From Rhizobiales bacterium UBA1912 (lineage in GTDB: Bacteria > Pseudomonadota > Alphaproteobacteria > Rhizobiales > Devosiaceae), in the NCBI GenBank assembly GCA_002337455.1, contig DDGC01000004.1, forward strand, positions 209,616 to 273,615: a stretch of 64,000 bases of DNA, given 5' to 3'. The translations under genes were made by a program, and so were the position numbers. Shown piece by piece: positions 50,763 to 57,861 of the stretch. The notes beneath the pieces are model-generated. The model searched no databases, was not told the origin of the DNA, and saw nothing but the letters and a program-made list of their open reading frames with translations. Numbering within the stretch: the stretch's first letter is position 1; every line of letters begins with the position of its first letter.

Positions 50763-51062
50763 CTAGCCGTGAAAGCGGGCGAAATATCGGGAAACCAAAA
50801 ACCCCATCCCCAGAAACCCGATGGCGAACGCCAGCGCCTGGTCAGGAGCCGCAAGCTCGAAATTGCCGATGCCGAAGGCAAGTCCGTAGGCGAGCACAAG
50901 GTTTATTCCACCCCAGACGATGTTGAGCCATGCCGGCGAAAGGCCCACGCCGCGCGGCTTGGCAAATGGGGTTTGAAACGGCCGCCCCTGCGTGCCGGAA
51001 ACAAAATGCGGGATGGCATTGCACAGGAACGCGCCCGCAAACAGGTAGGCAAGATAGATCAT
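50763..51062 (-). CDS. small membrane protein of unknown function
   Basis: 99 residues. Three hydrophobic helices: 'MIYLAYLFAGAFLCNAIPHF', 'LNIVWGGINLVLAYGLAFGIG' and 'ALAFAIGFLGMGFLVSRYFA', separated by a Pro/Arg/Gly-rich loop 'VSGTQGRPFQTPFAKPRGVG'. I do not recognise a named family. The ATG at 51062 is preferred over one 16 codons upstream, whose extension is basic and unlikely for the start of a membrane helix. It converges on the EamA gene. Confidence 0.7.
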   Translation of the reverse strand: MIYLAYLFAGAFLCNAIPHFVSGTQGRPFQTPFAKPRGVGLSPAWLNIVWGGINLVLAYGLAFGIGNFELAAPDQALAFAIGFLGMGFLVSRYFARFHG

Positions 51063-51394
51063 GGATTTACTCGTTGGAATAAGGAGGAGCCGCATTCTGG
51101 CACCCGCCATCCCGACGGTGTCAAGCCCGGGCGCATGACCGATCCGCCCCTTGAGGTTTTGACGGAAGGATTGCTCCGGGCCCGTTCGAGGTTCGCGCCA
51201 GGTCCTGGCTCAGACAAACCCCACCCCTGTCACCCCGGCCCCCGAGCCGGGGTCCGGTACACTCAGCGCCAAAGGACGAGCCGCTGGCGCTGCCGGTTAC
51301 TGGGTCCCGGGTCGAGCCCGGGATGACGTGGTCGCAAAAGGCCGGCTTTGCCGTCACGCGAAAGCGCTTCAAGCGCCGCTCACCTTTGATCGGG
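51063..51394. other. intergenic region containing family A repeat
   Basis: 332 bases between the small membrane protein and the carbonic anhydrase gene, both on the minus strand. Its middle is taken by a family A palindromic repeat (51225-51328). I see no gene in the rest. Confidence 0.5.
51225..51328. repeat. dispersed palindromic repeat, family A, copy 2
   Basis: CCCTGTCACCCCGG ... GAGCCGGGGTCCGGTACACTC ... GGTTACTGGGTCCCGG ... GAGCCCGGGATGACG. Same ends and arms as copy 1 at 33574, with a longer centre. Confidence 0.75.
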
Positions 51395-52039
51395 TTAAAC
51401 GTCGGGGCGGATGAAGTCGCCGCTTTCCCCGTTCATGGTCCACAATTCGCCCGAGGAGATATCGAACCACGCGCCGTGAAGCGAGAGCTCGGAGGCTTCG
51501 ACCCGGTCCTTAACGAAAGGGAACGTCAAGAGATTGCCGATCGACTGGCGGATGGCGATGCGTTCAAGCGCGGTCTGCTGTTCGCCCGGCGTCATGAGTG
51601 AATTGGCTTCCACCTTGCCGGCCACGTCCTGCACCATGGTCAGCCATTTGCCGATGAAATCGCCCTCTGGGGCGTGCCCGGCTGCCGTGGCCAGCGCGCC
51701 GGCTATACCGCCGCAGCGCCCGTGGCCCATCACCACGATATGCTCGACCTTGAGGTGGATGACGGCAAACTCGATGGCCGAGGAGGTGGCGTGAAACGTT
51801 CCATCAGGTCCGAAGGGCGGCACCAGATTGGCGACGTTGCGCAAAACGAAAAGCTGTCCCGGCCCGGCGTCGAAAATCGTTTCGGGTGCGGCACGGGAAT
51901 CGCAGCAGGCAATAACCATCGTGGTGGGCTTCTGGCCATCTTCGGCCAGGCTCCTGTAGCGCTCGCGCTCGGTGGCGTAACGCCCCGACATGAAATTGCG
52001 GTAGCCCTCGATCAGAAAGGGTGGAAATTGCTGCGTCAT
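51395..52039 (-). CDS. beta-class carbonic anhydrase
   Basis: 214 residues. Interconverts CO2 and bicarbonate in the cytoplasm. Zinc and catalytic motif 'VIACCDSRAAPETIF' (second Cys of C45-C46, D47, R49) and the second pair His/Cys in 'VVMGHGRCGGIAGAL' are intact; 'NVANLVPPFGPDGTFHATSSAIEFAV' is typical. It may supply bicarbonate to carboxylases. Start 'MTQQFPPFLIEGYRNF' is the normal family N-terminus. Confidence 0.95.
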   Translation of the reverse strand: MTQQFPPFLIEGYRNFMSGRYATERERYRSLAEDGQKPTTMVIACCDSRAAPETIFDAGPGQLFVLRNVANLVPPFGPDGTFHATSSAIEFAVIHLKVEHIVVMGHGRCGGIAGALATAAGHAPEGDFIGKWLTMVQDVAGKVEANSLMTPGEQQTALERIAIRQSIGNLLTFPFVKDRVEASELSLHGAWFDISSGELWTMNGESGDFIRPDV

Positions 52040-52167
52040 GCTCGCATCCTTTAATACTCTGTCCGCCCCTGCCGATTAGCCCCTGACGCGGTCAAGATCA
52101 ATCGCTATGGTGGCGCCACAGCGCGCAAGCGCTCTTTGCGCCCGGCAGTATAAGGAGTTTTGCCACC

Positions 52168-52377
52168 ATGATGATCTATCGCTTTCTGTCGGGCGACGAC
52201 GATTCGGCCTTCTGCCATAAGGTCACCAAGGCGCTGTCCGAAGGCTGGCTGCTCTATGGCGCCGCGCATTACGTCTTCGATGCGGCCAGCGGCAAAATGC
52301 GCTGCGGGCAGGCTGTAACCAAAGAGGTCGAGGACCAGCCCTACGATCCGGAAAAGAAACTGGTCGACTACGTTTAG
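52168..52377 (+). CDS. DUF1737 protein
   Basis: 69 residues, covering one DUF1737 domain: 'MIYRFLSGDDDSAFCHKVTKALSEGWLLYGAAHYVFDAASGKMRCGQAVTKE' aligns with the family's G-W-x-L-x-G and F/D-x-x-x-G-x-x-x-x-x-Q-A motifs (shown here only in part: GWLLYGA and MRCGQAV are the key points). Function unknown; it is usually a lone small cytoplasmic protein. AAGGAG precedes the ATG at proper distance. Confidence 0.85.
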   Translation: MMIYRFLSGDDDSAFCHKVTKALSEGWLLYGAAHYVFDAASGKMRCGQAVTKEVEDQPYDPEKKLVDYV

Positions 52378-52403
52378 GCCGTCTGATCCTCCATTGCCTG
52401 ACA

Positions 52404-52426
52404 TGAAAAAGCCGCCCTCGGACGGC
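52404..52426 (-). terminator. possible terminator hairpin
   Basis: On the minus strand GCCG-tccgaggg-CGGC is followed by TTTTTC. It could end transcripts from the minus-strand VOC/Nudix genes to the right, though the small plus-strand gene lies in between. Stem only 4-5 bp. Confidence 0.35.
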
Positions 52427-52463
52427 CTACTCACAGCATTTCAGGCAAGGTAAGGAGGCAACG

Positions 52464-52664
52464 ATCCCCGCCGACGGTTTTTCCCTCATCGTCATCGGCG
52501 TTATTGCGCTGGTGGTCTTCTGGCTGGTGTTTTCTCTTGTGCGCAAGATGTTCGGGCTGGTGTTGCTCGTGGCACTGGCTATCGGCGCCTGGGCGCTGTG
52601 GAGCAATCCCGGCCTGTTTTATGCAGCAACCGACGCGCTTGGCGGACTGGTTGGCTCGCCATAG
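52464..52664 (+). CDS. 66-residue two-helix membrane peptide, apparent ATC start
   Basis: A perfect AAGGAGG Shine-Dalgarno sequence (52452-52458) stands 5 bases before an ATC codon, with no ATG, GTG or TTG close enough in this frame. Translation from there gives IPADGFSLIVIGVIALVVFW and then a second helix 'FGLVLLVALAIGAWAL', ending SNPGLFYAATDALGGLVGSP (66 residues). Hydrophobicity and helix spacing look like a real small inner-membrane protein. A later GTG/CTG could start a shorter product but would be too far from the ribosome site. Confidence 0.5.
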   Translation: MPADGFSLIVIGVIALVVFWLVFSLVRKMFGLVLLVALAIGAWALWSNPGLFYAATDALGGLVGSP

Positions 52665-52674
52665 GTCCGACGCC

Positions 52675-53079
52675 TTAAACAGCCCGGCGGACCACCGACG
52701 TCGCGCTGCGTTCTTCGGGACCGTGCCAGACCGCCTCGATGTTGTTTCCGTCGGGGTCGAACACGAAGCAGGCGTAATAGCCCGGATGATAGGGCCGCTC
52801 GCCCGGAGCGCCATTATCGGTTCCGCCAGCGGCCAGCGCCGCATCGTAAAAGCGTTTCACCATCTCGTGCCCATCGGTCTGGAAGGCCAGATGGACCCTG
52901 GTGACATAGCCATCGGCTGCATCGACGAAAAGTTCGTCGGCCGAAAAATGCCTTTCGCTCTCATGGGTGATCTCGCGTCCCAATGCCGCCAGCGCCGCGC
53001 GGTAGAAGGCGCGCGATTTTTCGAGGTCGGCGACGCGCAGGTGGATATGGTCGATCAAGCGGCCCGCGTGAAATTCCAT
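52675..53079 (-). CDS. VOC family (glyoxalase-like) protein
   Basis: 134 residues: 'LIDHIHLRVADLEKSRAFYRAALAALG' and 'HPGYYACFVFDPDGNNIEAVWHG' are the paired VOC metal-binding modules, with His in the first and Glu in the last. This form is common as a lone dioxygenase-like protein; substrate unknown. It lies 35 bases after the NudK-like gene on the same strand and is probably co-transcribed with it. Confidence 0.9.
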   Translation of the reverse strand: MEFHAGRLIDHIHLRVADLEKSRAFYRAALAALGREITHESERHFSADELFVDAADGYVTRVHLAFQTDGHEMVKRFYDAALAAGGTDNGAPGERPYHPGYYACFVFDPDGNNIEAVWHGPEERSATSVVRRAV

Positions 53080-53114
53080 CGTATCGTCCTTCTGGGTGTC
53101 GTCGGCATAACGCG

Positions 53115-53714
53115 TCAGGTGCGGGGCGGGTTCGCGAAAAATCCCTTGAGCGCCGCGTGTTGGACCAGCGCCACCGTCTTGGCGTCGATAATCTCCCCGT
53201 TGGCGATCATGTCCAGCACCTTTTCGAAACCGATTTCGACAAGTTCGATCTCTTCGCCCTCATCGGCCAGGCCGCCCCCGGCGCTCACCCGGTCATTCTC
53301 GCTGTAGAAGCCGACAAAGCAGTGGACCTTCTCGCTGAGCGAACCGGGGCTGGCATAGATCTCGAAAGCAAACTGCAGACGCTGCGGCACGATGCCGGTT
53401 TCCTCGAGCGCTTCCTTTTTTGCGCAGGTTTCCGGGTCGTCGCCGTCCAGCAGTCCCGCGCACACTTCAACCATGGTGCCATCGTCGCCGTTGAGGTGAG
53501 GCGGCAGGCGGAACTGGCGCACCAATGTCACGACCCGACGCTCGCTATCGAGCAGCAGGATCGCCGCGGCATTGCCGTGGTCATAGACTTCGCGGATCAG
53601 CTCCACCGATGTTCCATCGGCCCGTTTGACACCCAGAACATACTCGGTCAGGCTCCCCCATGCCGAAGCGAGGATTTTTTTGGTCTTGATGGCGATCGGA
53701 GAGGGTTCGGACAT
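53115..53714 (-). CDS. NudK-like Nudix hydrolase (GDP-mannose pyrophosphatase type)
   Basis: 199 residues. The Nudix box reads 'GLLDGDDPETCAKKEALEETG', one residue shorter than the canonical spacing but the same as in E. coli NudK, and the N-terminal strand-rich dimerisation part ('GTSVELIREVYDHGNAAAILLL') fits the ADP-ribose/GDP-mannose group. It hydrolyses nucleotide sugars. Start with ATG after TAGGTAAAG, which lies inside a palindrome facing the sdh operon. Divergent from sdhC. Confidence 0.9.
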   Translation of the reverse strand: MSEPSPIAIKTKKILASAWGSLTEYVLGVKRADGTSVELIREVYDHGNAAAILLLDSERRVVTLVRQFRLPPHLNGDDGTMVEVCAGLLDGDDPETCAKKEALEETGIVPQRLQFAFEIYASPGSLSEKVHCFVGFYSENDRVSAGGGLADEGEEIELVEIGFEKVLDMIANGEIIDAKTVALVQHAALKGFFANPPRT

Positions 53715-53718
53715 TGTA

Positions 53719-53736
53719 CTTTACCTACTAGGTAAA
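53719..53736. promoter_or_regulatory. palindrome between nudK-like gene and sdhC
   Basis: CTTTACCTAcTAGGTAAAC-type palindrome (TTTACCT / AGGTAAA) just before the nudK-like start codon. The half TACTTTACCTA recurs immediately upstream of mdh (61688-61698). It may be a shared operator, or simply contain the ribosome-binding AGGTAAA. Confidence 0.35.
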
Positions 53737-53796
53737 CCTGGCTGACATTTCTCCTGTCTTGCCTCGACTTAGCGGGTCTTGTCCAGCCCGCAAGAA

Positions 53797-53820
53797 AATA
53801 TGACCTTTAAAGTCAATATT
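53797..53820. promoter_or_regulatory. AT-rich palindrome upstream of sdhC
   Basis: AATATGACcTTTAAaGTCAATATT: arms AATAT-GAC / GTC-aATATT around TTTAAA. Position about 160-180 bases before sdhC in the divergent nudK/sdh promoter region suggests a regulator site. Confidence 0.4.
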
Positions 53821-53978
53821 TTAGCGGGCGTCGGGTTTTACCGTTTTCCGACCAAAGACGTAAGCGCGGCCCTTTGACGAATGGGGAAAGCGCGATTAGA
53901 AGTTGGCGCGAAGTTTTCTGCCGGGCAACCGGCTCAGTGCCCCAGGCCGCTCGGCGCGGGGCCAGATCGAGGCAGGCA

Positions 53979-54359
53979 ATGGCGCAATTTAGACCAACGT
54001 CCCCGCATCTCTCCGCTTACCGCTTCACGCTCACCATGACACTTTCGATCGTCCACCGTATTTTGGGGATCGGGCTTTATCTGGGCACCGTGCTGTTCGC
54101 ATTGTGGCTCGGTGCGGCGGCTCTGGGGCAGGACCAGCTTTCGGCGGTCCAGGGGTTCTTCGGCCATCCCATCATTCAGATCGGGCTGTTCCTCTACACC
54201 TGGACGCTGTTCCACCACATGGCGGGCGGGATCAAGCATTTCATCTGGGATACAGGGGTCGGGTTCGACGCCGCCAGCCGCGAGGCCATAACGCTCGCCA
54301 CTCTGGTTTTCTCGATTGCGGCCACGGTTCTCGTGTGGGCCGTTTTCGTCTGGTTTTAG
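53979..54359 (+). CDS. sdhC: succinate dehydrogenase cytochrome b556 subunit
   Basis: 126 residues with three membrane helices. It anchors the enzyme and, with SdhD, binds heme b and ubiquinone. The signature 'RPTSPHLSAYRFTLTMTLSIVHRILGIGL' holds the quinone-site Ser/Arg, and 'HHMAGGIKHFIWD' gives the heme-ligating His. The ATG at 53979 follows GAGGCAG. Start of the operon sdhCDAB; the region upstream contains two palindromes. Confidence 0.96.
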   Translation: MAQFRPTSPHLSAYRFTLTMTLSIVHRILGIGLYLGTVLFALWLGAAALGQDQLSAVQGFFGHPIIQIGLFLYTWTLFHHMAGGIKHFIWDTGVGFDAASREAITLATLVFSIAATVLVWAVFVWF

Positions 54360-54368
54360 GAGCTGGGG

Positions 54369-54719
54369 ATGCAGACCAATCCGAAAGAAAAGGGCACGGG
54401 CGCCTTTATTCTTCAGCGCGTCACCGGCGCCATCAATATCGTTCTCGTCGGATTTTTGATCTGGCTCGTCGTTTCGCTCTCGGGTGCTGACCGGGCGCAG
54501 ATGGCTGCCACCTTCTCCAATCCGCTGTTTGCCATTCTTGCAATCGTTTTGTTCGCCGTCGCCTTCATCCATATGCGCAATGGCATGAACGAGGTGATCG
54601 AGGATTATATCCACGAGCCGCGCAATCATTCGCTGGCCAAGGCCGCCAACACAATCTTCACCGTTGTCATCGGCATCGTTGCCCTGGTTTCGGTCCTCGT
54701 CCTCGCCTTCGGAGGTTAA
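54369..54719 (+). CDS. sdhD: succinate dehydrogenase membrane anchor subunit
   Basis: 116 residues with three membrane helices: 'AINIVLVGFLIWLVVSL', 'LFAILAIVLFAVAFIHM' and 'AANTIFTVVIGIVALVSVLVLAF'. The segment 'FIHMRNGMNEVIEDYIHE' contains the conserved His and Asp-Tyr (DY) near the heme and quinone sites. It starts 9 bases after sdhC with AGGAGCTGGGG before the ATG. Confidence 0.95.
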   Translation: MQTNPKEKGTGAFILQRVTGAINIVLVGFLIWLVVSLSGADRAQMAATFSNPLFAILAIVLFAVAFIHMRNGMNEVIEDYIHEPRNHSLAKAANTIFTVVIGIVALVSVLVLAFGG

Positions 54720-54727
54720 GTTCGCTC

Positions 54728-56527
54728 ATGGCTTCGGCTTATCAGATTATCGACCACGCCTATGACGTCGTGGTGGTCGGCGCCGGTGGCGCGGGACTGC
54801 GCGCTACGCTGGGCATGGCCGAACAGGGCTTTTCGACCGCCTGCGTCACCAAGGTCTTCCCCACGCGCAGCCACACCGTTGCGGCGCAGGGCGGCATCGC
54901 TGCTTCACTCTCCAATATGGGCCCCGACAGCTGGCAGTGGCACATGTACGACACCGTCAAGGGGTCGGACTGGCTGGGCGACAACGACGCCATGGAATAT
55001 CTGGCCCGCGAAGCGCCGCAGGCGATCTATGAGCTCGAGCATTACGGCGTGCCGTTCTCGCGCACCGAAGAGGGCAAGATCTATCAACGCCCGTTCGGCG
55101 GTCACATGACCGAGTACGGCGAGGGTCCCCCGGTGCAGCGCACCTGCGCAGCGGCTGACCGCACCGGCCACGCCATCCTGCACACGCTTTATGGCCAGTC
55201 CCTGCGCAACAACGCCGAATTCTTCGTCGAATATTTCGCGCTCGACCTCATCATGGGCGAGAACGGGGAATGCCAGGGCGTCATTGCCTGGAAGCTCGAC
55301 GACGGCACCATCCACCGCTTCCGCGCCAAGATGGTGGTGCTGGCCACCGGCGGCTACGGCCGCGCTTATTTCTCGGCCACTTCGGCCCACACCTGCACCG
55401 GCGATGGCAACGGCATGGTGGCCCGCGCCGGGCTGCCGCTTCAGGATATGGAGTTCGTCCAGTTCCACCCCACGGGCATTTACGGCTCGGGGTGCCTGAT
55501 CACCGAAGGTGCACGCGGCGAAGGCGGCTATCTCGTCAATTCCGAGGGCGAGCGCTTCATGGAGCGCTATGCGCCCAACGCCAAGGACCTGGCGTCCCGC
55601 GACGTCGTTTCGCGCTGCATGACCATGGAAATCCGCGAGGGCAGGGGCGTCGGCGCCAAGGGCGACCATATCTTCCTGCACCTCGATCACCTCGATCCTG
55701 CAGTGCTGCATGAGCGCCTGCCGGGCATTTCGGAATCGGCGAAGATCTTTGCCGGGGTCGATCTCACCCGCGAGCCGATCCCGGTTATTCCCACCGTCCA
55801 CTACAATATGGGCGGCATCCCGGCCAATTATCATGGCGAGGTGCTCAACCCCACCGAAGGCGAACCCGATCGCGTTGTGCCCGGTCTGATGGCGGTGGGC
55901 GAAGCGGCCTGCGCCTCGGTGCATGGCGCCAACCGGCTGGGCTCCAATTCACTGACCGATCTTGTGGTGTTCGGCCGCGCCGCGGCGCTGCGGGCCGGTG
56001 CGGTCATGGACAGGAGCGCACCGATCCCGGCCATCAACAGTGCCCAGGACGACAAGATCCTCGCCCGGTTCGACCGGCTGCGTCATGCCAATGGCTCGGC
56101 CCCGACGGCAACGCTGCGCGACAAGATGCAGCGCGCCATGCAGGAAGACGCCGCCGTGTTCCGCACGCAGGAAACGCTCGAAGCGGGCTGTGCGCGGATT
56201 TCAGGCATCTGGGCCGAACTCCCAGACGTCAAGGTCACCGACCGGTCGATGATCTGGAATTCGGACCTCGTGGAAACCCTCGAGCTTGAAAACCTCATGG
56301 CCAACGCCATCACCACCGTCTATTCGGCCGAAGCCCGCAAGGAGAGCCGTGGGGCCCACGCCCGCGAGGATTTTGCGGACCGCGACGACGTCAACTGGCG
56401 CAAGCACACGCTGAGCTGGGTGGACGATGCGGGCAAGGTCACGCTCGGCTACCGCCCGGTTCACGTCGATCCGCTGTCCGACGGCATCGATCTAAAAAAA
56501 ATCGCCCCCAAGGCACGCGTTTACTAA
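54728..56527 (+). CDS. sdhA: succinate dehydrogenase flavoprotein subunit
   Basis: 599 residues. FAD-binding 'DVVVVGAGGAGLRATLGMAE' at the start; covalent FAD on His49 in 'FPTRSHTVAAQGGI'; substrate-site 'HPTGIYGSGCLITEGARGEGG' and 'GLMAVGEAACASVHGANRLGSNSL'; C-terminal 'REDFADRDDVNWRKHTL' with the typical RDD. Oxidises succinate to fumarate at the inner face of the membrane. Eight bases after sdhD. An SDHAF4-like assembly factor is encoded at 33722. Confidence 0.98.
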   Translation: MASAYQIIDHAYDVVVVGAGGAGLRATLGMAEQGFSTACVTKVFPTRSHTVAAQGGIAASLSNMGPDSWQWHMYDTVKGSDWLGDNDAMEYLAREAPQAIYELEHYGVPFSRTEEGKIYQRPFGGHMTEYGEGPPVQRTCAAADRTGHAILHTLYGQSLRNNAEFFVEYFALDLIMGENGECQGVIAWKLDDGTIHRFRAKMVVLATGGYGRAYFSATSAHTCTGDGNGMVARAGLPLQDMEFVQFHPTGIYGSGCLITEGARGEGGYLVNSEGERFMERYAPNAKDLASRDVVSRCMTMEIREGRGVGAKGDHIFLHLDHLDPAVLHERLPGISESAKIFAGVDLTREPIPVIPTVHYNMGGIPANYHGEVLNPTEGEPDRVVPGLMAVGEAACASVHGANRLGSNSLTDLVVFGRAAALRAGAVMDRSAPIPAINSAQDDKILARFDRLRHANGSAPTATLRDKMQRAMQEDAAVFRTQETLEAGCARISGIWAELPDVKVTDRSMIWNSDLVETLELENLMANAITTVYSAEARKESRGAHAREDFADRDDVNWRKHTLSWVDDAGKVTLGYRPVHVDPLSDGIDLKKIAPKARVY

Positions 56528-56540
56528 GGAGCGAACGACA

Positions 56541-57326
56541 ATGGCCGAACTCGTCCTCGACAAGCGCTCCCGCCCCAAAAAGGGCAAGGCCTGGCCAAAG
56601 CCGGACGGCGCGACCAATTTGCGTGAGTATCACGTCTATCGCTACGATCCCGACACAGGGGACAATCCGCACATCGATTCCTATTTCGTCGATCTCGACG
56701 ATTGCGGACCGATGATCCTCGACGGGTTGCTGTGGATCAAGAACAACATCGATCCCACCCTCACCTTGCGGCGCTCGTGCCGCGAGGGCATTTGCGGTTC
56801 GTGCGCCATGAATATCGATGGTGCCAATACGCTCGCCTGCACCAAGGGGATGGACGACGTGTCCTCAGGCCCCATCAAGGTCTATCCGCTGCCCCACATG
56901 CCGGTGGTCAAGGATCTGGTGCCCGACCTTTCGACGTTCTACGAGCAGCACAAATCGGTGCAGCCCTGGCTGCAGACCAAGTCGCCGACACCCGATACCG
57001 AATGGCTGCAAACCAAGGAAGACCGGGCCAAGCTTGATGGGCTTTACGAGTGCATATTGTGCGCGTGCTGCTCGACCTCGTGCCCGTCCTATTGGTGGAA
57101 TGGTGAAAAATATCTCGGCCCGGCCGTACTTTTGCAGGCCTATCGCTGGCTGATCGACAGCCGCGATGAAGCCACCTCGGAACGTCTCGACATTCTCGAA
57201 GACCCCTTCAAGCTCTATCGCTGCCACACCATCATGAACTGCGCCAAGGTCTGCCCCAAGGGGCTCAACCCCGCCAAGGCCATCGCCGAAATCAAGAAAA
57301 TGATGGTCGAACGCAAGGTGGCCTGA
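56541..57326 (+). CDS. sdhB: succinate dehydrogenase iron-sulfur subunit
   Basis: 261 residues. It carries [2Fe-2S] ('SCREGICGSCAMNIDG'), [4Fe-4S] ('CILCACCSTSCPSYWW') and [3Fe-4S] ('CHTIMNCAKVCPKGLNPAKA') clusters linking FAD to quinone. AAGGAG stands 9 bases before the ATG. Last gene of the operon, followed by a Rho-independent terminator. Confidence 0.98.
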   Translation: MAELVLDKRSRPKKGKAWPKPDGATNLREYHVYRYDPDTGDNPHIDSYFVDLDDCGPMILDGLLWIKNNIDPTLTLRRSCREGICGSCAMNIDGANTLACTKGMDDVSSGPIKVYPLPHMPVVKDLVPDLSTFYEQHKSVQPWLQTKSPTPDTEWLQTKEDRAKLDGLYECILCACCSTSCPSYWWNGEKYLGPAVLLQAYRWLIDSRDEATSERLDILEDPFKLYRCHTIMNCAKVCPKGLNPAKAIAEIKKMMVERKVA

Positions 57327-57352
57327 ACCTTGCGGGTTCTGCTAGATTAAGC

Positions 57353-57382
57353 GGGTCCGGGGCTTTTCCCGGGCCCTTTTTT
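57353..57382 (+). terminator. sdh operon terminator
   Basis: GGGTCCGGG / CCCGGGCCC stem (one G-U pair) with a 6-nt loop and TTTTTT, 27 bases after the sdhB stop. Confidence 0.9.
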
Positions 57383-57400
57383 GTTTGAGGAGCTCGCGCC

Positions 57401-57631
57401 ATGACCGATTACGAAACCATCGTTTATGTCGAACGTGAATCGGTCGCCCGGCTCATGGTAACGGCTCTCCAGGCCCACGGGTTCTCCCCGCGCGAGATCA
57501 CCGATGGCGGCTTGCCGGGCATTGGCGCGGGCCTGACGGGCAGGGGGCTGGCCATCGCCGTCCCAACCCACGAGGCCCGCGATGCCCAGCCGCTCGCCGA
57601 AGCGCTATTGAAGGACATGCTGGCGCGATAG
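57401..57631 (+). CDS. DUF2007-like putative signal-transducing protein
   Basis: 76 residues with the DUF2007 pattern: a strand 'ETIVYVERESVARLMVTALQAHGF' followed by 'GLAIAVPTHEARDAQPLAEAL' near the end, a small ferredoxin-like domain found alone or fused in many proteobacteria. Function unknown; the Pfam title 'signal transducing' is only a prediction. GAGGAG lies 8 bases upstream. It stands after the sdh terminator and so has separate expression or readthrough. Confidence 0.7.
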   Translation: MTDYETIVYVERESVARLMVTALQAHGFSPREITDGGLPGIGAGLTGRGLAIAVPTHEARDAQPLAEALLKDMLAR

Positions 57632-57744
57632 CGCCGGCTGCATCGATCAGCGATCTAACGAGGCCGATTGCCATTTTCCCTTATTGCTTCCCCGGCGTTC
57701 GCCGGGAAGGCGCTGAAGGAAACCCGAACGCCTAAAAACCACTA

Positions 57745-57822
57745 CCCTGTCACCCCGGGCTTGACCCGGGGCCCAGTACGCTCGGCGCTTGGGGTAGAAA
57801 CACCAGGTGCCGGTGGAAAAGG
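57745..57822. repeat. dispersed palindromic repeat, family A, copy 3 (partial)
   Basis: CCCTGTCACCCCGGGCTTGACCCGGGGCCCAGTACGCTC matches the left half of copies 1 and 2; the right arm GGGATGAC is missing. (Only the first 14 bases CCCTGTCACCCCGG are identical in all three.). Confidence 0.65.
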
Positions 57823-57861
57823 CCCTGTTCGCGCGCTATTGCGCACCGAGAATGCACCACA

